A stretch of DNA of 64,000 bases from the NCBI GenBank assembly GCA_027475525.1, contig JAMWFC010000049.1, forward strand, positions 5,564,947 to 5,628,946, read 5' to 3'. Position 1 is the first letter of the stretch, and every line of letters begins with the position of its first letter. Below, one piece after another: positions 33,298 to 45,100 of this stretch. The notes beneath the pieces are model-generated. The model saw nothing but the letters and a program-made list of their open reading frames with translations. It was not told the DNA's origin and did not search any database. The DNA comes from Macrolepiota albuminosa. Taxonomy: Eukaryota > Basidiomycota > Agaricomycetes > Agaricales > Agaricaceae. The translations under genes and the position numbers were made by a program.

Positions 33298-34995
33298 TGA
33301 CGTCCTCCTCATATGGCGGGCTTGCGACACCATTTTCATTTTCAATAATCCCCTCGTGAGAGCGATGACACTGTCCTCAAACGTGATCGCCAAAGCGTTC
33401 ATCAGGAAGAAGGGGAGGGAGCGTCCGACGAATTCGCGCCCGACCATGAGGTCGCCGAAACAGTGCATCATTCCCGAGAGTGTGAACGCGGCCCAGATAT
33501 GTATCTGCGAAACGAGGAACGACTTTGACTTGAGGGGAGGGACGATCTGTCTAACTCGATCCCATCAAGAACCCTCGAGGGACCTGAAACGCCTGCAGCT
33601 CCACCTGCAACTCTGGATGACAATTTACTTCCTCATGGGGGGTTCCAGGCCCCCTTACGGATGACTTCGATTTTGATGCTCGGCTTAAGGCCCCCGAGGG
33701 TCCAGTATTCTCAAGACTGTTAATACCAAAACTACTCCGAGTCCTCGTCCTGCAGACTTGGATGTCGGTTACCTCCTCAAGCCGATCTATTTTTATTCGC
33801 AAGCTGAGATGCAGGATTTCGTCAATGGCGAATCTCTGTGTGCGCTTCTGGCACCCCTGCCCTACTCTTCTTCGTGAAATTGTCGCTAGTCGCACTTGTT
33901 ATCGTAAGCAAGCTGAGGACGAGCATCAGGCTCTCAAGCTCAAGGATAAAGACGCCGATAATTCTATTAGATCTTCACTTTTAGGCAGTATGGTGATGAC
34001 GGATCCGGTGGAGCGCTCATTGGGTAAATCTAAGGAAGTGGTCATCCCTACAGTTTATCTACTCAATATTTGAAACTGTTTCCCTCCTTCTCTGCATTTT
34101 CTTACTAATCACCATATAGATTTGGTGAATAATTCGCCGCAGATTATACATACCAAGATCATCAGGCCTTATAATCCGGACAACAAATCCTTGGATAAAA
34201 TCTTACTTCTTGACTTGCCGAAAATGATTTCATTGTGGGGTAATGATGATGGTAGCACTTGTTTGTCTCCACTACGTTTTCTGGAGGCGTCCAAGAATTT
34301 GCTGGAGGCCCTCAAGATGCTGGCTAAAAATCCTACTGTTGCTGAAGATCAGGTGAAAGGAGCAGCATTTCCACTAATCACGCTATAGAATATAAAAAAC
34401 ATCTAGAACTTTTTAGGCGAGTTGATGATTTTGAGGATACGTATCCTCTTTGGTATAAATTTGAGCGTGAGGCTCGTCTGGAGATTCTTATGGCTAATGT
34501 TCTCTTCAACTGGGGCAAGTACGCATCCCGATTTATACTTCAATCGCATCGGGGTCTAACGTTATGAAAATGGCTGTAATCTACGCGTTTATACTAGATC
34601 ATGCTATACTTTCGATTTGTGACAGGGTCAAGTCGGCTCTTTACTACTGGAGGATCATACTTCTAAATTGCTCGATTTGATTAAACCTGAACTGTTCATG
34701 AAGCCTTTCCTTCCCATCCTCTCATGCCTCCTACTTCCAGACATTTTCTTTGCCTTCCTAATAGCCACTCGTCCTCCATTCGTCCCGCGGCTGCTCGGAT
34801 CCATGATAATCGTTTACTCGGCCTATTACGTGGCACCACCTATTCGACGGGCGACGTGGGTGCCGACTTGAGCTTGGGAAGTGCCTTAGGGTCGCAGCCC
34901 CTCAGTGTCCTGCTGCTGTTGTGGTCAAGCGATCCTATGAAGGACTTCAGATGTATTAGTGATTATGACTCTAGAGCTCTGCAGGAAAGACCCTA
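33298..34995 (+). pseudogene. Gag-like gene of an unidentified retroelement family (copy 1)
   Basis: Starting at ATG 33298 the coding signal moves between frames: EFAPDHEVAETVHHSREC, DDLSNSIPS (33541-33567), then ADLDVGYLLKPIYFYSQAEM, LVNNSPQIIHTKIIRPYNP, and HLELFRRVDDFEDTYPLWY with KFEREARLEILM (about 34410-34490). Several small introns are likely (for example acceptors near 34120 and 34630), but frameshifts are also needed. The DDLSNSIPS coding DNA recurs at 58874. The modular, charged, non-enzymatic character suggests a Gag-type protein. The family is not identified. Confidence 0.4.
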
Positions 34996-35063
34996 AGATC
35001 GAGGATATACAATGCTTGGTATATACTCCGGAATTCATGTTTTGTATTAGAACCAGGTCTAAT

Positions 35064-35147
35064 CCTATAGATAACACGTAAGTTTATCCCTCAGAGCGTG
35101 TCAACGAACTCCTATTGAATACCTATAGATAACACGTAAGTTTATCC
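35064..35147 (+). repeat. 58-bp-spaced direct repeat
   Basis: CCTATAGATAACACGTAAGT plus TTATCC occurs at 35064-35089 and again at 35122-35147. A 23-bp sequence shared with 57978-58000 lies between the copies (35088-35110). Confidence 0.75.
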
Positions 35148-35289
35148 TAGGTATCGTATTTTAGTATCGTGCTTGTTCTGAGGTCTACTTTAGTAGACTG
35201 AGGTTTTACTACCTGCTTTGGCGTGCATTTTGTCCTCGAAATTTGTGCCCCTCACGTGATCTCGGCAGTTGCCGTTCTCTTCCTCTACC

Positions 35290-35520
35290 GGCTATGTCCT
35301 CGATATTTGCTCCCTTTCGGCTATCTTTACCGGCTATTACTACCGGCTATTACTACCATGTCCTCGATATTTGCTCCCTTTCGGCTATCTTTACCGGCTA
35401 TTACTACCATGTCCTCGATATTTGCTCCCTTTCGGCTATCTTTACCGGCTATTACTACCGGCTATTACTGCCATGTCCTCGATATTTGCTCCCTTTCGGC
35501 TATCTCTACCGGCTATTATG
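35290..35520 (+). repeat. About 51-bp tandem repeat
   Basis: About four copies of a unit containing TGTCCTCGATATTTGCTCCC, TTTCGGCTATCTTTACC and GGCTATTACTACC; the last 13 bp are themselves duplicated in some copies. ORFs in all three frames here are a by-product of the repeat. Confidence 0.85.
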
Positions 35521-35992
35521 TTCATCCTCATGTTGAAAAATCCTTGCGTTTTCTTTATATACACATATATATAATTTTCTTGTGTTGAGCGCATTATTGT
35601 GTTTATTTCACCAAGTCGATGGATTATATATACGAATGTGTTTTTTATTTTTATTTGTTTGTTTTGCTATCCTTTATCTTGATTTATTTTCATTTGTTTC
35701 CTGTTTGTATATTTTTATTGTGTATGTAATTTGTTATGTTTTCTGACGGATGTGAGAATGTTTCATTATTTCTTTGCTCCAGCAGTCGTTTACATCGTCG
35801 ATAGATGAATCGTTATATTACGATAACATAATCTACTTACACTAGATAGGTAGCTATCGACTTGTCAGCAGGAATGAAATATTATTGAACTAATGAACTG
35901 GTGAACAACAAAAGTGAAGAAGTACGAAAGTGAATAAAATATGTACAAGTTGGGGTCGCGTCAAAAGAAAATAGAAATAAATTCCTGGCCGC
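35521..35992. other. AT-rich spacer with one copy of the 28-bp repeat end
   Basis: No gene. At 35779-35798 TGCTCCAGCAGTCGTTTACA matches, in opposite orientation, the sequence next to the solo LTR at about 50280-50300. Confidence 0.5.
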
Positions 35993-36105
35993 TGGTTATG
36001 TAAGTTGACATTATGTAAGTTGCTGCTCTGTAAGCTGTTGCTCCAGCTATGGTTTATGTAAGCCGTCGCTCCAGCTGCGGTTTATGTAAGCCTTCGCGGT
36101 TGTTT
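35993..36105 (+). repeat. 28-bp repeat array 1 (direct)
   Basis: Four to five degenerate copies of a unit built from TTTATGTAAGC and GCTCCAGC. It is the same family, in the same orientation, as 41241-41526. Located downstream of the 3' end of gene A. Confidence 0.7.
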
Positions 36106-36545
36106 GTTTGTGATATTACATTTGCAGGCAAATGCAGTGTATTTGGTAATATGATGATGCGGGAATACTATAAAAGCGACTAAAACGAGAACGATCGGTG
36201 GATGAGGGAGAAACAAAATACGGGTCCAGTGGACTCGTTAGAGAAGGAAGCAGGACGACAATATAGTCAGACCCATGCAAGTGTCTGTGAATCGTAGTCG
36301 AAACTATATGCGATTGGCAAAGATCAACGAGGCCGTTATTGACAATGTGACAAAGCGAATGTGATCCGAGTGTCGTGGTCGCAATTGAAGGCTTTTTGAT
36401 CGATGTAATCATTGGTTGCCGTTGCCTGATGCGTCTACGTCCATTCTGTTCTGGCCCTTGTCTGAAATGTCTCTCAGCTTTCTCTTCAGTTTGTTCTTGG
36501 TCCCTTCGTTGGATACTACGTTCTGTGGGGTGTTTATCAGTGTGT

Positions 36546-37990
36546 TTACTGTGTTGCTTTGTCGCTCACTTTTATGAAGCTAGACCGGTGCTCGATAAGA
36601 GTCATGGATCTCAATACGAGAAGCATTTTGAGTTTCCCACCCGCCAGGTTAACAACCTGGAAAGATAGCTGGACAGAAACGAGGTCTCCCACTCGGAATC
36701 TTTCCGGCTTGTAATGTTCGTATCTTAAGTTTCCTTCAGTTTTGTGTGTTGCTCTATTGTGTTGTACTTACGTTGTCCTGTTCCCTTCATTTACCTTCAT
36801 CTTCGAAAATTGGACCACGTTGTCTTCGGTAATCATGAACCCTTTCTGCCTTATTTTCTCTGTGAGATTATACGGGTCTAGTTCCCTGTCCATGGGAATG
36901 TGTTGTTCGTTCTTCTCCACATCGCATGCCGGTGTAAATATCCTGTTCGCGATGTCTAGTGATCTTTCTTGCTGTCCGAGTAACGCGTTGTACCAGCATT
37001 CGAGTCGGCCTTCTGAGAACTCAAGTTCAAAGTACTTGCTAATCTCTGTTGCTCCTATCATTGCATTGTCGAAATGTTTTGTTCCTAGGCCATCCAGCTT
37101 CACGTATTGCTTCATGTATTTCAGTCGTCTGTAGTCGCTGCTTTATGTGATTAGACTCTGTTATATTGGATCTCATTGAACGCACCTCATGCGCGTTTCT
37201 CTTTTCAGTGGCAGGAGATCCTTTTCGCTGATGGCTCCGTATACCGTGAAAACTAACTCCTCGTCTGATATATCGCCGTCTTCGTGGACGTACACTAGTC
37301 GCCATGAGTGAGGCTTATTTACTTCTTTTGTCTTAATGGCTTCTGCCCATCTTGGTTCCTGTTGTGTCTTGTATGTTGAGAGTCCGACATACGATGTGCA
37401 GTTTGGTTACTTACGCGTGCGACGCTAGTCAACATAACGTCGTTTTCTTCTTCTCCTTTGCGTATGGCTTTCTCGATCGCGGTTTCTTGGTTGCGTAATG
37501 AGTCTACTGATGTTGAGTGTCTGTAAATGTTGCTTACTTGCTGCCTCTGTGTCGTAATCTGCTCCTAAGGTCATTTCTGTTATGATATATCTATTGTGGC
37601 TCTGTCAGCATAATACACCTGTCGGACAGTGGCTAGACGTACATTGTATTGCTGCTGTGTCTTGATATCCTTCTAGTCTGTTGTGCTATCTGTGTATTCT
37701 TTATAGTATCAGGAAGTGATCAGTGAGTGCCTTGACTGTTTTCCTGTGTATGACGTGACGTATCTTGGTTTACCTATCCCATACCCAACTCGTTTCCTTC
37801 CTATCGGCTTCGTCTTTTTTGGTATATGCACTTCGGTTGTTTGGTACCTTCTGTGCCTGTCATCTTGACGCTTCCCGTAGTCTGTTTCCAATGGTACATT
37901 AATTTCTGGCTTCGTTTCTGGCTTCGTTTTATCATCCTCAACTGTTCAGGAACAGACCTTGTGATGTTCCTCTGTCTCTCTTTGTCCTCT
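36546..37990 (-). CDS. Gene A: spliced protein of unknown function, element-associated
   Basis: Multi-exon minus-strand gene. Well-supported exons are 37128-36772 (VKLDGLGTKHFDNAMIGA, YFELEFSEGRLECWYNALLG) and 36723-36546 (HYKPERFRVGDLVSVQLSF, KLKMLLVLRSMTLIE, TAA at 36546-36548). They are joined by a 48-bp intron (36771-36724) with a TTAAG acceptor, and preceded by intron 37185-37129. Upstream exons include PRWAEAIKTKEVNKPHSW and RLVYVHEDGDISDEELVF (37370-37190), and further segments reach about 37990. The 5' exons and the start codon are not fixed. No catalytic motif is recognised. It is divergent from gene B. The protein style resembles repeated agaricomycete proteins linked to transposons (recollection, not checked). 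Confidence 0.6.
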
Positions 37991-38228
37991 CGTTCGTGAA
38001 TCTCTAGTGCGTTGCCCTTCTGAGGTTACGGCTATTAAGGTACAACGTTACGAGTTGTGGATCTGTAATGCTTGTGTTCTATCTAAAAGGTCCCGCTGTG
38101 CCTTCTGTGAATCTTGTCTTACTGAATTTTTCATTCTACTTGATTTTATTTTGTTCGAAGAAAGGGATACACCGTTCTTTACGTTATACTGCCTTTCCCT
38201 CTTTGATGCAACGTGCAGCTTGCTGCTC

Positions 38229-38236
38229 TATATAAG
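38229..38236 (+). promoter_or_regulatory. TATA box of gene B
   Basis: TATATAAG lies 82 bp upstream of the ATG of gene B, in the divergent region between genes A and B. Confidence 0.5.
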
Positions 38237-38317
38237 TGTCTTTTGTCCACTGTCCTCGATAATCCCCTCTCTGCCTCCTCTTTTTTCTCTGTGTGTTTTG
38301 TGTCACCATACAAACCA

Positions 38318-40849
38318 ATGCCTCCTCGCAAGATAAAGTCTGAAGAGAATAAGGCTCAGACACTTGTCGACCAACTCAAGACCATGTGTGTTTTATATTG
38401 GTGTCTTTGATTTTTTTTTTTTTTAAAGAAAAAAACTTGTTATCCTCGGTGCAGGAGTGCGGATAGGTTGCAAGCGTGTGTACAGCTCTTTCAGTTCCGG
38501 TCGGTCTTGCTGATTTGCTTATTGTAGCATATTCGATAGCGTTTCTGCGGCGACAGCTTCTGGATCTGAAACAGGCGACCCATCTGCTGGGTGAGTACTC
38601 TTTTTGTGTTGTAATCTGTAGTGCTAATGTTCTTTAGGTCTATTGACGGCGGGTCGCCGTCTAAGCGAAAGGTTTCTGCGTCGCATGATGGGTTCGTGTG
38701 TTACTTGTTGTATTTGTGACTATCGTTTTACTTAATGTCTTGGTATCAGTTCTGTTAGTGTTCCTGCCACGCCGTCGCCCAAGAAAAAGAGGGCTGTGTC
38801 CATTCCGTCCGTTGATACACCTGTCATGTTTGTATCCCCGTTTTCCTTGTTACTTTGCTTGACTGCTGCTATGTAGTCGGGCTATGGCTGGATTGACTGC
38901 TGAAGACGCGACCTTGTCAAGTGGTCGTGCTGTGTACGTGATTTATGATTTGTTCGCGTTCATGCGCGGTTTGTCTTATGTTTTGCACTCTCAAGGCGCT
39001 CCCGTACCATGACGGAGAAGGCTTTGTTTGCGAGCCAGTCAAGCCCTAAAATGTCGCGTGCCGGAGCTGCGGCCAAGGCCGCTAGTCCAAATTTGGGTGA
39101 CGAATTTGCACCAAAAAAACTTGTTGAATTGTCTGACGACGACGATGATGACTTGCCTGTTGTGTCAGTGTGGATTGTTTCTTCTGTTATTTGCTTGTGC
39201 TCATTTTGTTCTTTTCGCTTTGGTATAGGATTGCTAAGCGGCCCGTACCTAGGCCGCTTGTTAAGAAGCCTCTTGTTGTCGCGGCGGGCGACGATAACGT
39301 CGACGATTGGGATGTTGCGGACAATAATAGCGACACGCTATCGGACTTTATTGTCGATGATAGTTCTGCTCCCGATTATGGATTGTCGGAAGATGGCGAG
39401 TCTCTCGTGCCTCCCGTCCCCGTTTCGTCTGCTTTGGCTGCTCCGCTTTCGATTGTCCGCTCGGATGCTGTTGAACCGTATGTTTATTTCATTTCATTTT
39501 ATTTTATTCCCTTTATCTCTGTACCTCATTTGTTGATGTCTTGCTACAGCATTGATCCTTGTCTCGATCCTGCGGAAGAGCTTGCAGTGGATGCGGTCAT
39601 GCAGCCTTCTATCCAAGAAAAGTTTATGGTGTCGACTTATCAAGGACTGCCGTTCCTTAAGTGCGGACCAACGTCTACTATTTTGCTTGCATTTATTCAA
39701 CTTGTCGACAGGAAACAACTCGTAATCCAGCCTTTTGGATACGACAAAATGAACAGTGATGGTAAAATCCGTTACGCGTGCATTGGTGTTGTTGCTGAGC
39801 ATATGAATGAAGACAATTGGACGTGCGTTTTGCTTATTGTTTTGTATTTTTTTTTTCTGTTCTTATGTATGACTCTTTAAATAGTTCGTTGTCGGCTTCT
39901 CTTTTATTCAATCGTCACGCCTTCTACGTTAACTTGGCCAGGACTGACCCTGTCCAACTCAACGCCCCGAAGCAGCGATTGGCTCTTCGGGATTTGACGG
40001 GTCCCTTCTGTGTCTGTATTACCTCTGGAGTGGTAACTGCCTCACATTTATTTGACAGTTCTGTTCTTGTTGGGAGTCCGTCTGACAAGTATGGTCAGCA
40101 TCGTATCGAGATTGTTGAATTCCATCAGGAGTCTCTTCGCCAGTTTGCTGTTTTGGGTTGTGTTTTCAACCTCCCGGACGGTGTTCGAGGTACTCTTTCT
40201 GGTAATGGTGTGGCATTTGTTACTCGAGGTGAGGGTAAAACCCCTACATACAATGTTGGTGAGTCGTGTTTCGTTGTTTTGTTGGTTCTGCGTTTGATGT
40301 GACTTCAGACGGTGGGTACGCGACCCCCAAGTCCAAGAGGCCCTCCGGTATAAAGAGTAACTCAATGTTTACCGAGATGGATGCTCCTGTGTTCAAATCG
40401 GCTGGGGTTGCCGATCTGTATAAGCCGGTCGTTGAGTTTGATCAAAAAGGTTCTTGTTATGCTCATTTCCAGATGGTGTTCTAATATTTTCTCAGTACCT
40501 GTATATGACGGCAGGGTAGAAACCGGTCAACCGTTCCGTTTTACGCCCAGTGACTTTGATTCTCTTCCTTCTTGGCGTCCATACGAAAACAACAATGTTG
40601 AGGTTCCGGAAAGTTCTGTCGTCAGTGTTGGTTTCAGTGCCAACTGGTATGAGTCCGGTGGTCACAAGTACGTTGGTGTTCGTTGTGTTTGGATATGTTC
40701 TCACGTTTTTCAGGTATCTCACCTTGAACTTGCTGTTTGTCATTGTGTTGCACGACCCTACTTACGTGATGCGTCTTGTTGAACCTGCTCCTGTGGTGGA
40801 CCGCGCCGGTGCCACTAAGGGGAAGGCCAAGTCCAAGGCGCGCAAGTAG
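38318..40849 (+). CDS. Gene B: 13-exon intact gene of unknown function
   Basis: Exons 38318-38395, 38455-38475, 38540-38590, 38638-38691, 38750-38827, 38877-38933, 38996-39163, 39229-39477, 39550-39822, 39885-40258, 40309-40449, 40496-40667 and 40714-40849 keep one frame throughout; introns are about 46-72 bp. The second exon is only 21 bp. The N-terminal third is basic and disordered (SPSKRKV, PSPKKKRA, SDDDDDDLP). The ordered core has LPFLKCGPTSTILLAFIQLV, NRHAFYVNLARTDPVQL, DLTGPFCVCITSG and VPVYDGRVETGQPFRFTPSD. It ends with a strand-rich VVSVGFSANWYESGGHKYL and a Lys-rich tail. No enzyme motif is seen. The core may be a beta-rich binding fold, but that is only an impression. It shows no stops, unlike its neighbours. 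The last exon is partly duplicated downstream. Confidence 0.8.
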
Positions 40850-40961
40850 TTCCTGCTTTCACCGCTCCTTCTGTCTTTGCTGGTGGTGCCACTAAGGGGA
40901 AGGCCAAGTCCAAGGCGCGCAAGTAGTTCCTGCTTTCACCGCTCCTTCTGTCTTTGCTGGT
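40811..40961 (+). repeat. 77-bp tandem duplication over the gene B stop codon
   Basis: A block beginning GCCACTAAGGGGAAGGCCAA at 40811 recurs at 40888, identical through CTTTGCTGGT at 40961. The first copy contains the gene B stop (40847-40849). The duplication therefore does not change the protein. Confidence 0.9.
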
Positions 40962-40969
40962 CGACTGCC

Positions 40970-40974
40970 AAAAA

Positions 40975-41008
<34 letters not shown>

Positions 41009-41012
41009 TATT
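40970..41012 (+). repeat. Poly-A followed by TA microsatellite
   Basis: About 23 A residues followed by a (TA)n run, 120 bp downstream of the gene B stop. Confidence 0.9.
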
Positions 41013-41240
41013 ATTCAGCGACCTTCCGCATGGGAGGCGGGCGGGCGTATGTGACCTCAGTTGTGACCTAGCCATCTAGCCATCGGACGTTTACTTGTTA
41101 CCTTGAGCAGTCGTTTTTGTGTCGCGTTGTTTTGAGATAGTCTCGATATAGACTTTTTGAGCCGTTGTCTGTTTGACCGTTTGTTCACTGAGTGAATCTT
41201 TCGTCGCGTTACCTTCGGTGGTATTTACCGTGTTAATGCT

Positions 41241-41526
41241 TGTTTATGTAGGCTGTCGCTCTAGCGGTGGTTTATGTAAGCCGTCGCTCCAGCAATGGTT
41301 TATGTAAGCTATTGCTCTAGCGGTGGTTTATGTAAGCTGTTGCTCTAGCAGTGGTTTATATAAGCCATTGCTCCAGCAATGGTTTATGTAAGCTATGGCT
41401 CTCGCAGTGGTTTATGTAAGCCGTCGCTCCAGCAGTGGTTTATGTAAGCTGTCGCCCCAACAATGGTTTATATAAGCTGCTACTCTGGACATGGTTTATG
41501 TAAGCTATCGCTCCATCGATGGTTTC
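41241..41526 (+). repeat. 28-bp repeat array 2 (direct, about 10 copies)
   Basis: Each unit is TGGTTTATGTAAGC, a short variable T/C/G spacer, then GCTCCAGCA or GCTCTAGCG. Copies are head to tail with an exact 28-bp period. The array lies between gene B and the Rep-helicase ORF and matches, in reverse orientation, 50278-50405. Confidence 0.9.
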
Positions 41527-42169
41527 GAGTTGTGATGTAATATTAGATCAGGTGACTATAGTGATGGTTGCTTCATATGTAACCTGTTTTGTACTCGTGA
41601 ATTGATTTCAACGATGAGATTGTCTGTGTACGGTGCCTGGCTATCAGTCCATATATTGCTCGTTGTTTTTAAATATGCATCGTTCACAAGGTATGCACGT
41701 ATCTAATTTGGTGCGACATATCTCATGTACGGTCGACAGGGAGCCTACAGTAATTCAACCCGCGCGCTCTCGATACCTATGTGTTCTGTCGAACGCCGAG
41801 CAATGCTCGATCTATGATACTGAGCGATGCTCGATCCGTGATACTGAACGATGCTATCGTACCTATACAGAATGCCATACTACTGTACGGTTTGATATGT
41901 GCACAAATCAGTGCACATACCTTGCAATTCAAGACTCCATGGGCAACAGGACACACACGCATTGGGTATTTTCCTTTTTTAGGGTCAACATACCTAATCG
42001 ATACTATGTTTTTTTTCGGTTCTATATGCCCTGGTTATATTATTGTAGATTTTCGACTGTTCCGGCGACGTTCAAACGATGCAGGATAACGCAACTTTTT
42101 GTGATGTGATCCCTCATGTCCCGTCACGATTTTCTAGCGTGCCTGCGCTGATGCCACCTAGGTCCTATA
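41527..42169. other. Leader region of the Rep-helicase ORF, no gene seen
   Basis: Contains a small GATACTGAGCGATGCTCGAT-type direct repeat (about 41800-41855) and a poly-T tract near 42010. An untranslated leader or promoter is likely. No TATA box is clear. Confidence 0.4.
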
Positions 42170-42181
42170 TTGTGTAACCGC

Positions 42182-45100
42182 ATGATGAGGAACAATGTAT
42201 GTAATGTTACGTTTGCTGTCGAAACCTTACTGCGTGGATACCGTTTGCCTGATACGTGGCCTTGTTTGGACCAACACATCGTTATTAGCTCAACCCTTTC
42301 TGCAGTAAAATCGTTTGTGGTACCTGGGCTTAGAATATTAGGGTATTCGCATCTATCTGCGTCTAGAGCTTACCGTAGGAGTGGTCGATTGTCTGCGCGC
42401 AAGTCCCTTGGACGTCAAAGATCGCTTCGTAAACCTAAACGTGTTCTCAGACCGATAGGCGGTGGTAAAACTTATGCGTTCTCCTTTGCACAAGTAGATA
42501 CGTACATCGACGCGAGTCAGGGCAAACACAACCCGCGGCACGTATTCAAATTCATCAATCATGCAGATGATGTTGGTTTGCTGTCGTACCCGATTACTGC
42601 AGGGTACGTGCATGCTAGGCTGCCTTTGTCTACCCTTTCACAACATCTCACGTTGAAGCAGCTACGATCCGTAGCGCGTATACATGGGATTGCGCTCCCT
42701 AAGCGTTTTAGAGCGTCACATCCAAGTGATTTGTTTAATTCTCACAGTTGCTCAAAATGTGTTAGTTGGTCTACTGTATTGACGGCTGATCTCAGTTCAC
42801 AAGCAAGAAACATGCTGAGACGCTCCGTGGTGCGTAATCAAAAGCATGAAGTTGTTCTTGAGGCAGATGTTCGGGGCCCTGACAAGCCCGAATTTCCTCC
42901 TGCGCCTCTTACACCAAGCCTAACTACTCAAATCATACGCGACTTTTGCAACGAAACAGGTCCAGCACAATTAGAAGAAAGCGGTTGCGCTGTTTGTGGT
43001 TTGCTGCGCCCAGTTAAGGATATGCATACTCTAAAAAGTATGAAAGGGTTTCTCGGTGTGTTATCTGCCAAAGGAGTTACCAGAGTGGAGAGGCGTTCAG
43101 GAACGGAATCTGTGAGAGAAATAAAAGGCCCGGTGTTGGATCATAGATGCAATTCTGTCTGTTCAGAGTGCAGGATCCCATTGTTGAAGGGCAAAGTTCC
43201 TAAGTATGCACTTGCAAACGGTTTTTGGATTGGTGCTGTTCCAGTTGTTTTATCCCGTTTAAATTGGGTTGAACAGCTCCTTGTCGCCAAAGTACGTAGG
43301 TCTCTCTGTTTCACACACGTGTCGTCCTCGGGTCTCAGCAAAATGAACGCACATTTGATTGCTTTTGAATCTCCCGTTGAAAAGGTTTACCATGTACTGC
43401 CTCCTCCGAGGGCTGACATGGATGATGTTTTAGCTATTCTATTTACAGGGCCTTGTCAGCCTACTGGGGAAGATCTCAAACGATTGCCTTTGCTCGTCCG
43501 CCGAAACGCTGTGAAGCAGGCATTGGAATGGCTCAAGCTTAATCATTCTGCTTATACGGACATTGAAATATGCGATAGCAATCTTGACGACTATCCAGAA
43601 GATACACCACCAGTAAAGATCGTTTACAAAGAGTCTCTGGAGGAAAACAGAACAGTTGACCCTGCCGTTTACAAAGTTGATGGAGATAATGGGGTATCAG
43701 CCGGGGATTGTCCTTTTGTCGTGCATGGACTGACGGGTGAGAGCCTATCAGCAAAAACAAAAGATGAGCTTAAAGGTATTGCTTTAAAGCACTGGCACTC
43801 CAATGGCAAAGCACTGCTAGTTGGACATTCATCCCGTCCGGTTAATTGGATGAAGGACGCAACTGTTTATCCTCAAATGTTTCCCTGGTTGTTTCCGTAT
43901 GGCTTTGGGGGTCCAGGCTGTGTAAAAGGCTGTATCTCTGTTAAGGTTCACAAAGGCAATCTCCTCATGTATCATGATAAGCGGTTCCAGAGAGATACTG
44001 GCTTTCCCTTTGCGGCATTCAGTCACGAGCAGATCAGAGCCGCAACTACAGGGGGGTTTCTGGCGATTGAAAGAAACGACTTTGCTCATATTGCTGAACG
44101 CATAGCAAGTCTCGACGTGGAATTACTCAGAAGTATGGCTGATCGTATGGCCAAAGGCGAGATTATCAAGCCCACAAACCAGGAGGAATAGAAATGTTTC
44201 AAAGTTATTGAAGACGTTGATGCTGTGTCGGGCCAGATCGACGGGTCTCCAATAACAAAAAAACATATGAGAAACGAGATATGGTCATTAGTGATTGACA
44301 AAGGCGCGCCTTCTTGGTTTATAACGTTGTCGCCTGTGGATATCAGACACCCTATATGTCTGTACTATGCCGGTGATAATATAAAGTTTGAACCTGATAT
44401 ATTATTACCTTCTGACACTGCATATCGACTTATTGCACGTAATCCTGTTGCAGGGGCCAGATTCTTTCATTTTATGGTGTCTGCTTTCATAAAGCACGTA
44501 TTGGGTGTTGATACTGAACACGAAGGCTTGTACGGTCACACGTCTGCATACTACGGGACAGTCGAGCAGCAAGGTAGACTTACCTTGCATCTGCATATGC
44601 TCCTTTGGCTTCGTGGAAGTCTATCACCTGAGGAAGCTCGTCGGAAAATCATGGACCCCTCATCTGATTTTCAGAGGGCCCTAGTGGAATATCTGGAATC
44701 TGCCTTCACCGGCGACTTCCTTACTGGGACAATGGACGAAGTAATAGATAACATTGAAAAATCCAAGAAGATGCCAGAATATATTGATCCCACGCGGACG
44801 ATGCCCCAGCCCCCTCCTCCCGATCATTTGTGTCGGAGTAAACAAGAAACTTCAATCAACAAACTCTCAGTACCAACAGCCCATGATGCTTCTACGGACA
44901 ATATACCCGATGCTGGTCAATCTGACCCTCGGGCACTGCCCCAGGAGTGTGTCGGATGTGAGGAGACATCTAATTGGTGGACTCAATTCCGTAACACTGT
45001 AGATGACATTGTATTTAGGTCAAATGTGCATACCTGCCATACATCATATAAGAAGGACGGAAGTAAAAAATTAGGCAAAGAGAATAAAGGGTGTCTAGAC

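Noticed and set aside
35223..35588. Three overlapping ORFs in all plus frames
   Set aside because: They are produced by the 51-bp tandem repeat, whose length is a multiple of three.
40815..41075. ORFs with poly-Lys or poly-Phe tracts
   Set aside because: They come from reading the poly-A and TA microsatellite.
41241..41526. CRISPR-like or tRNA-like array
   Set aside because: The 28-bp units are contiguous without spacers and do not fold as tRNA.
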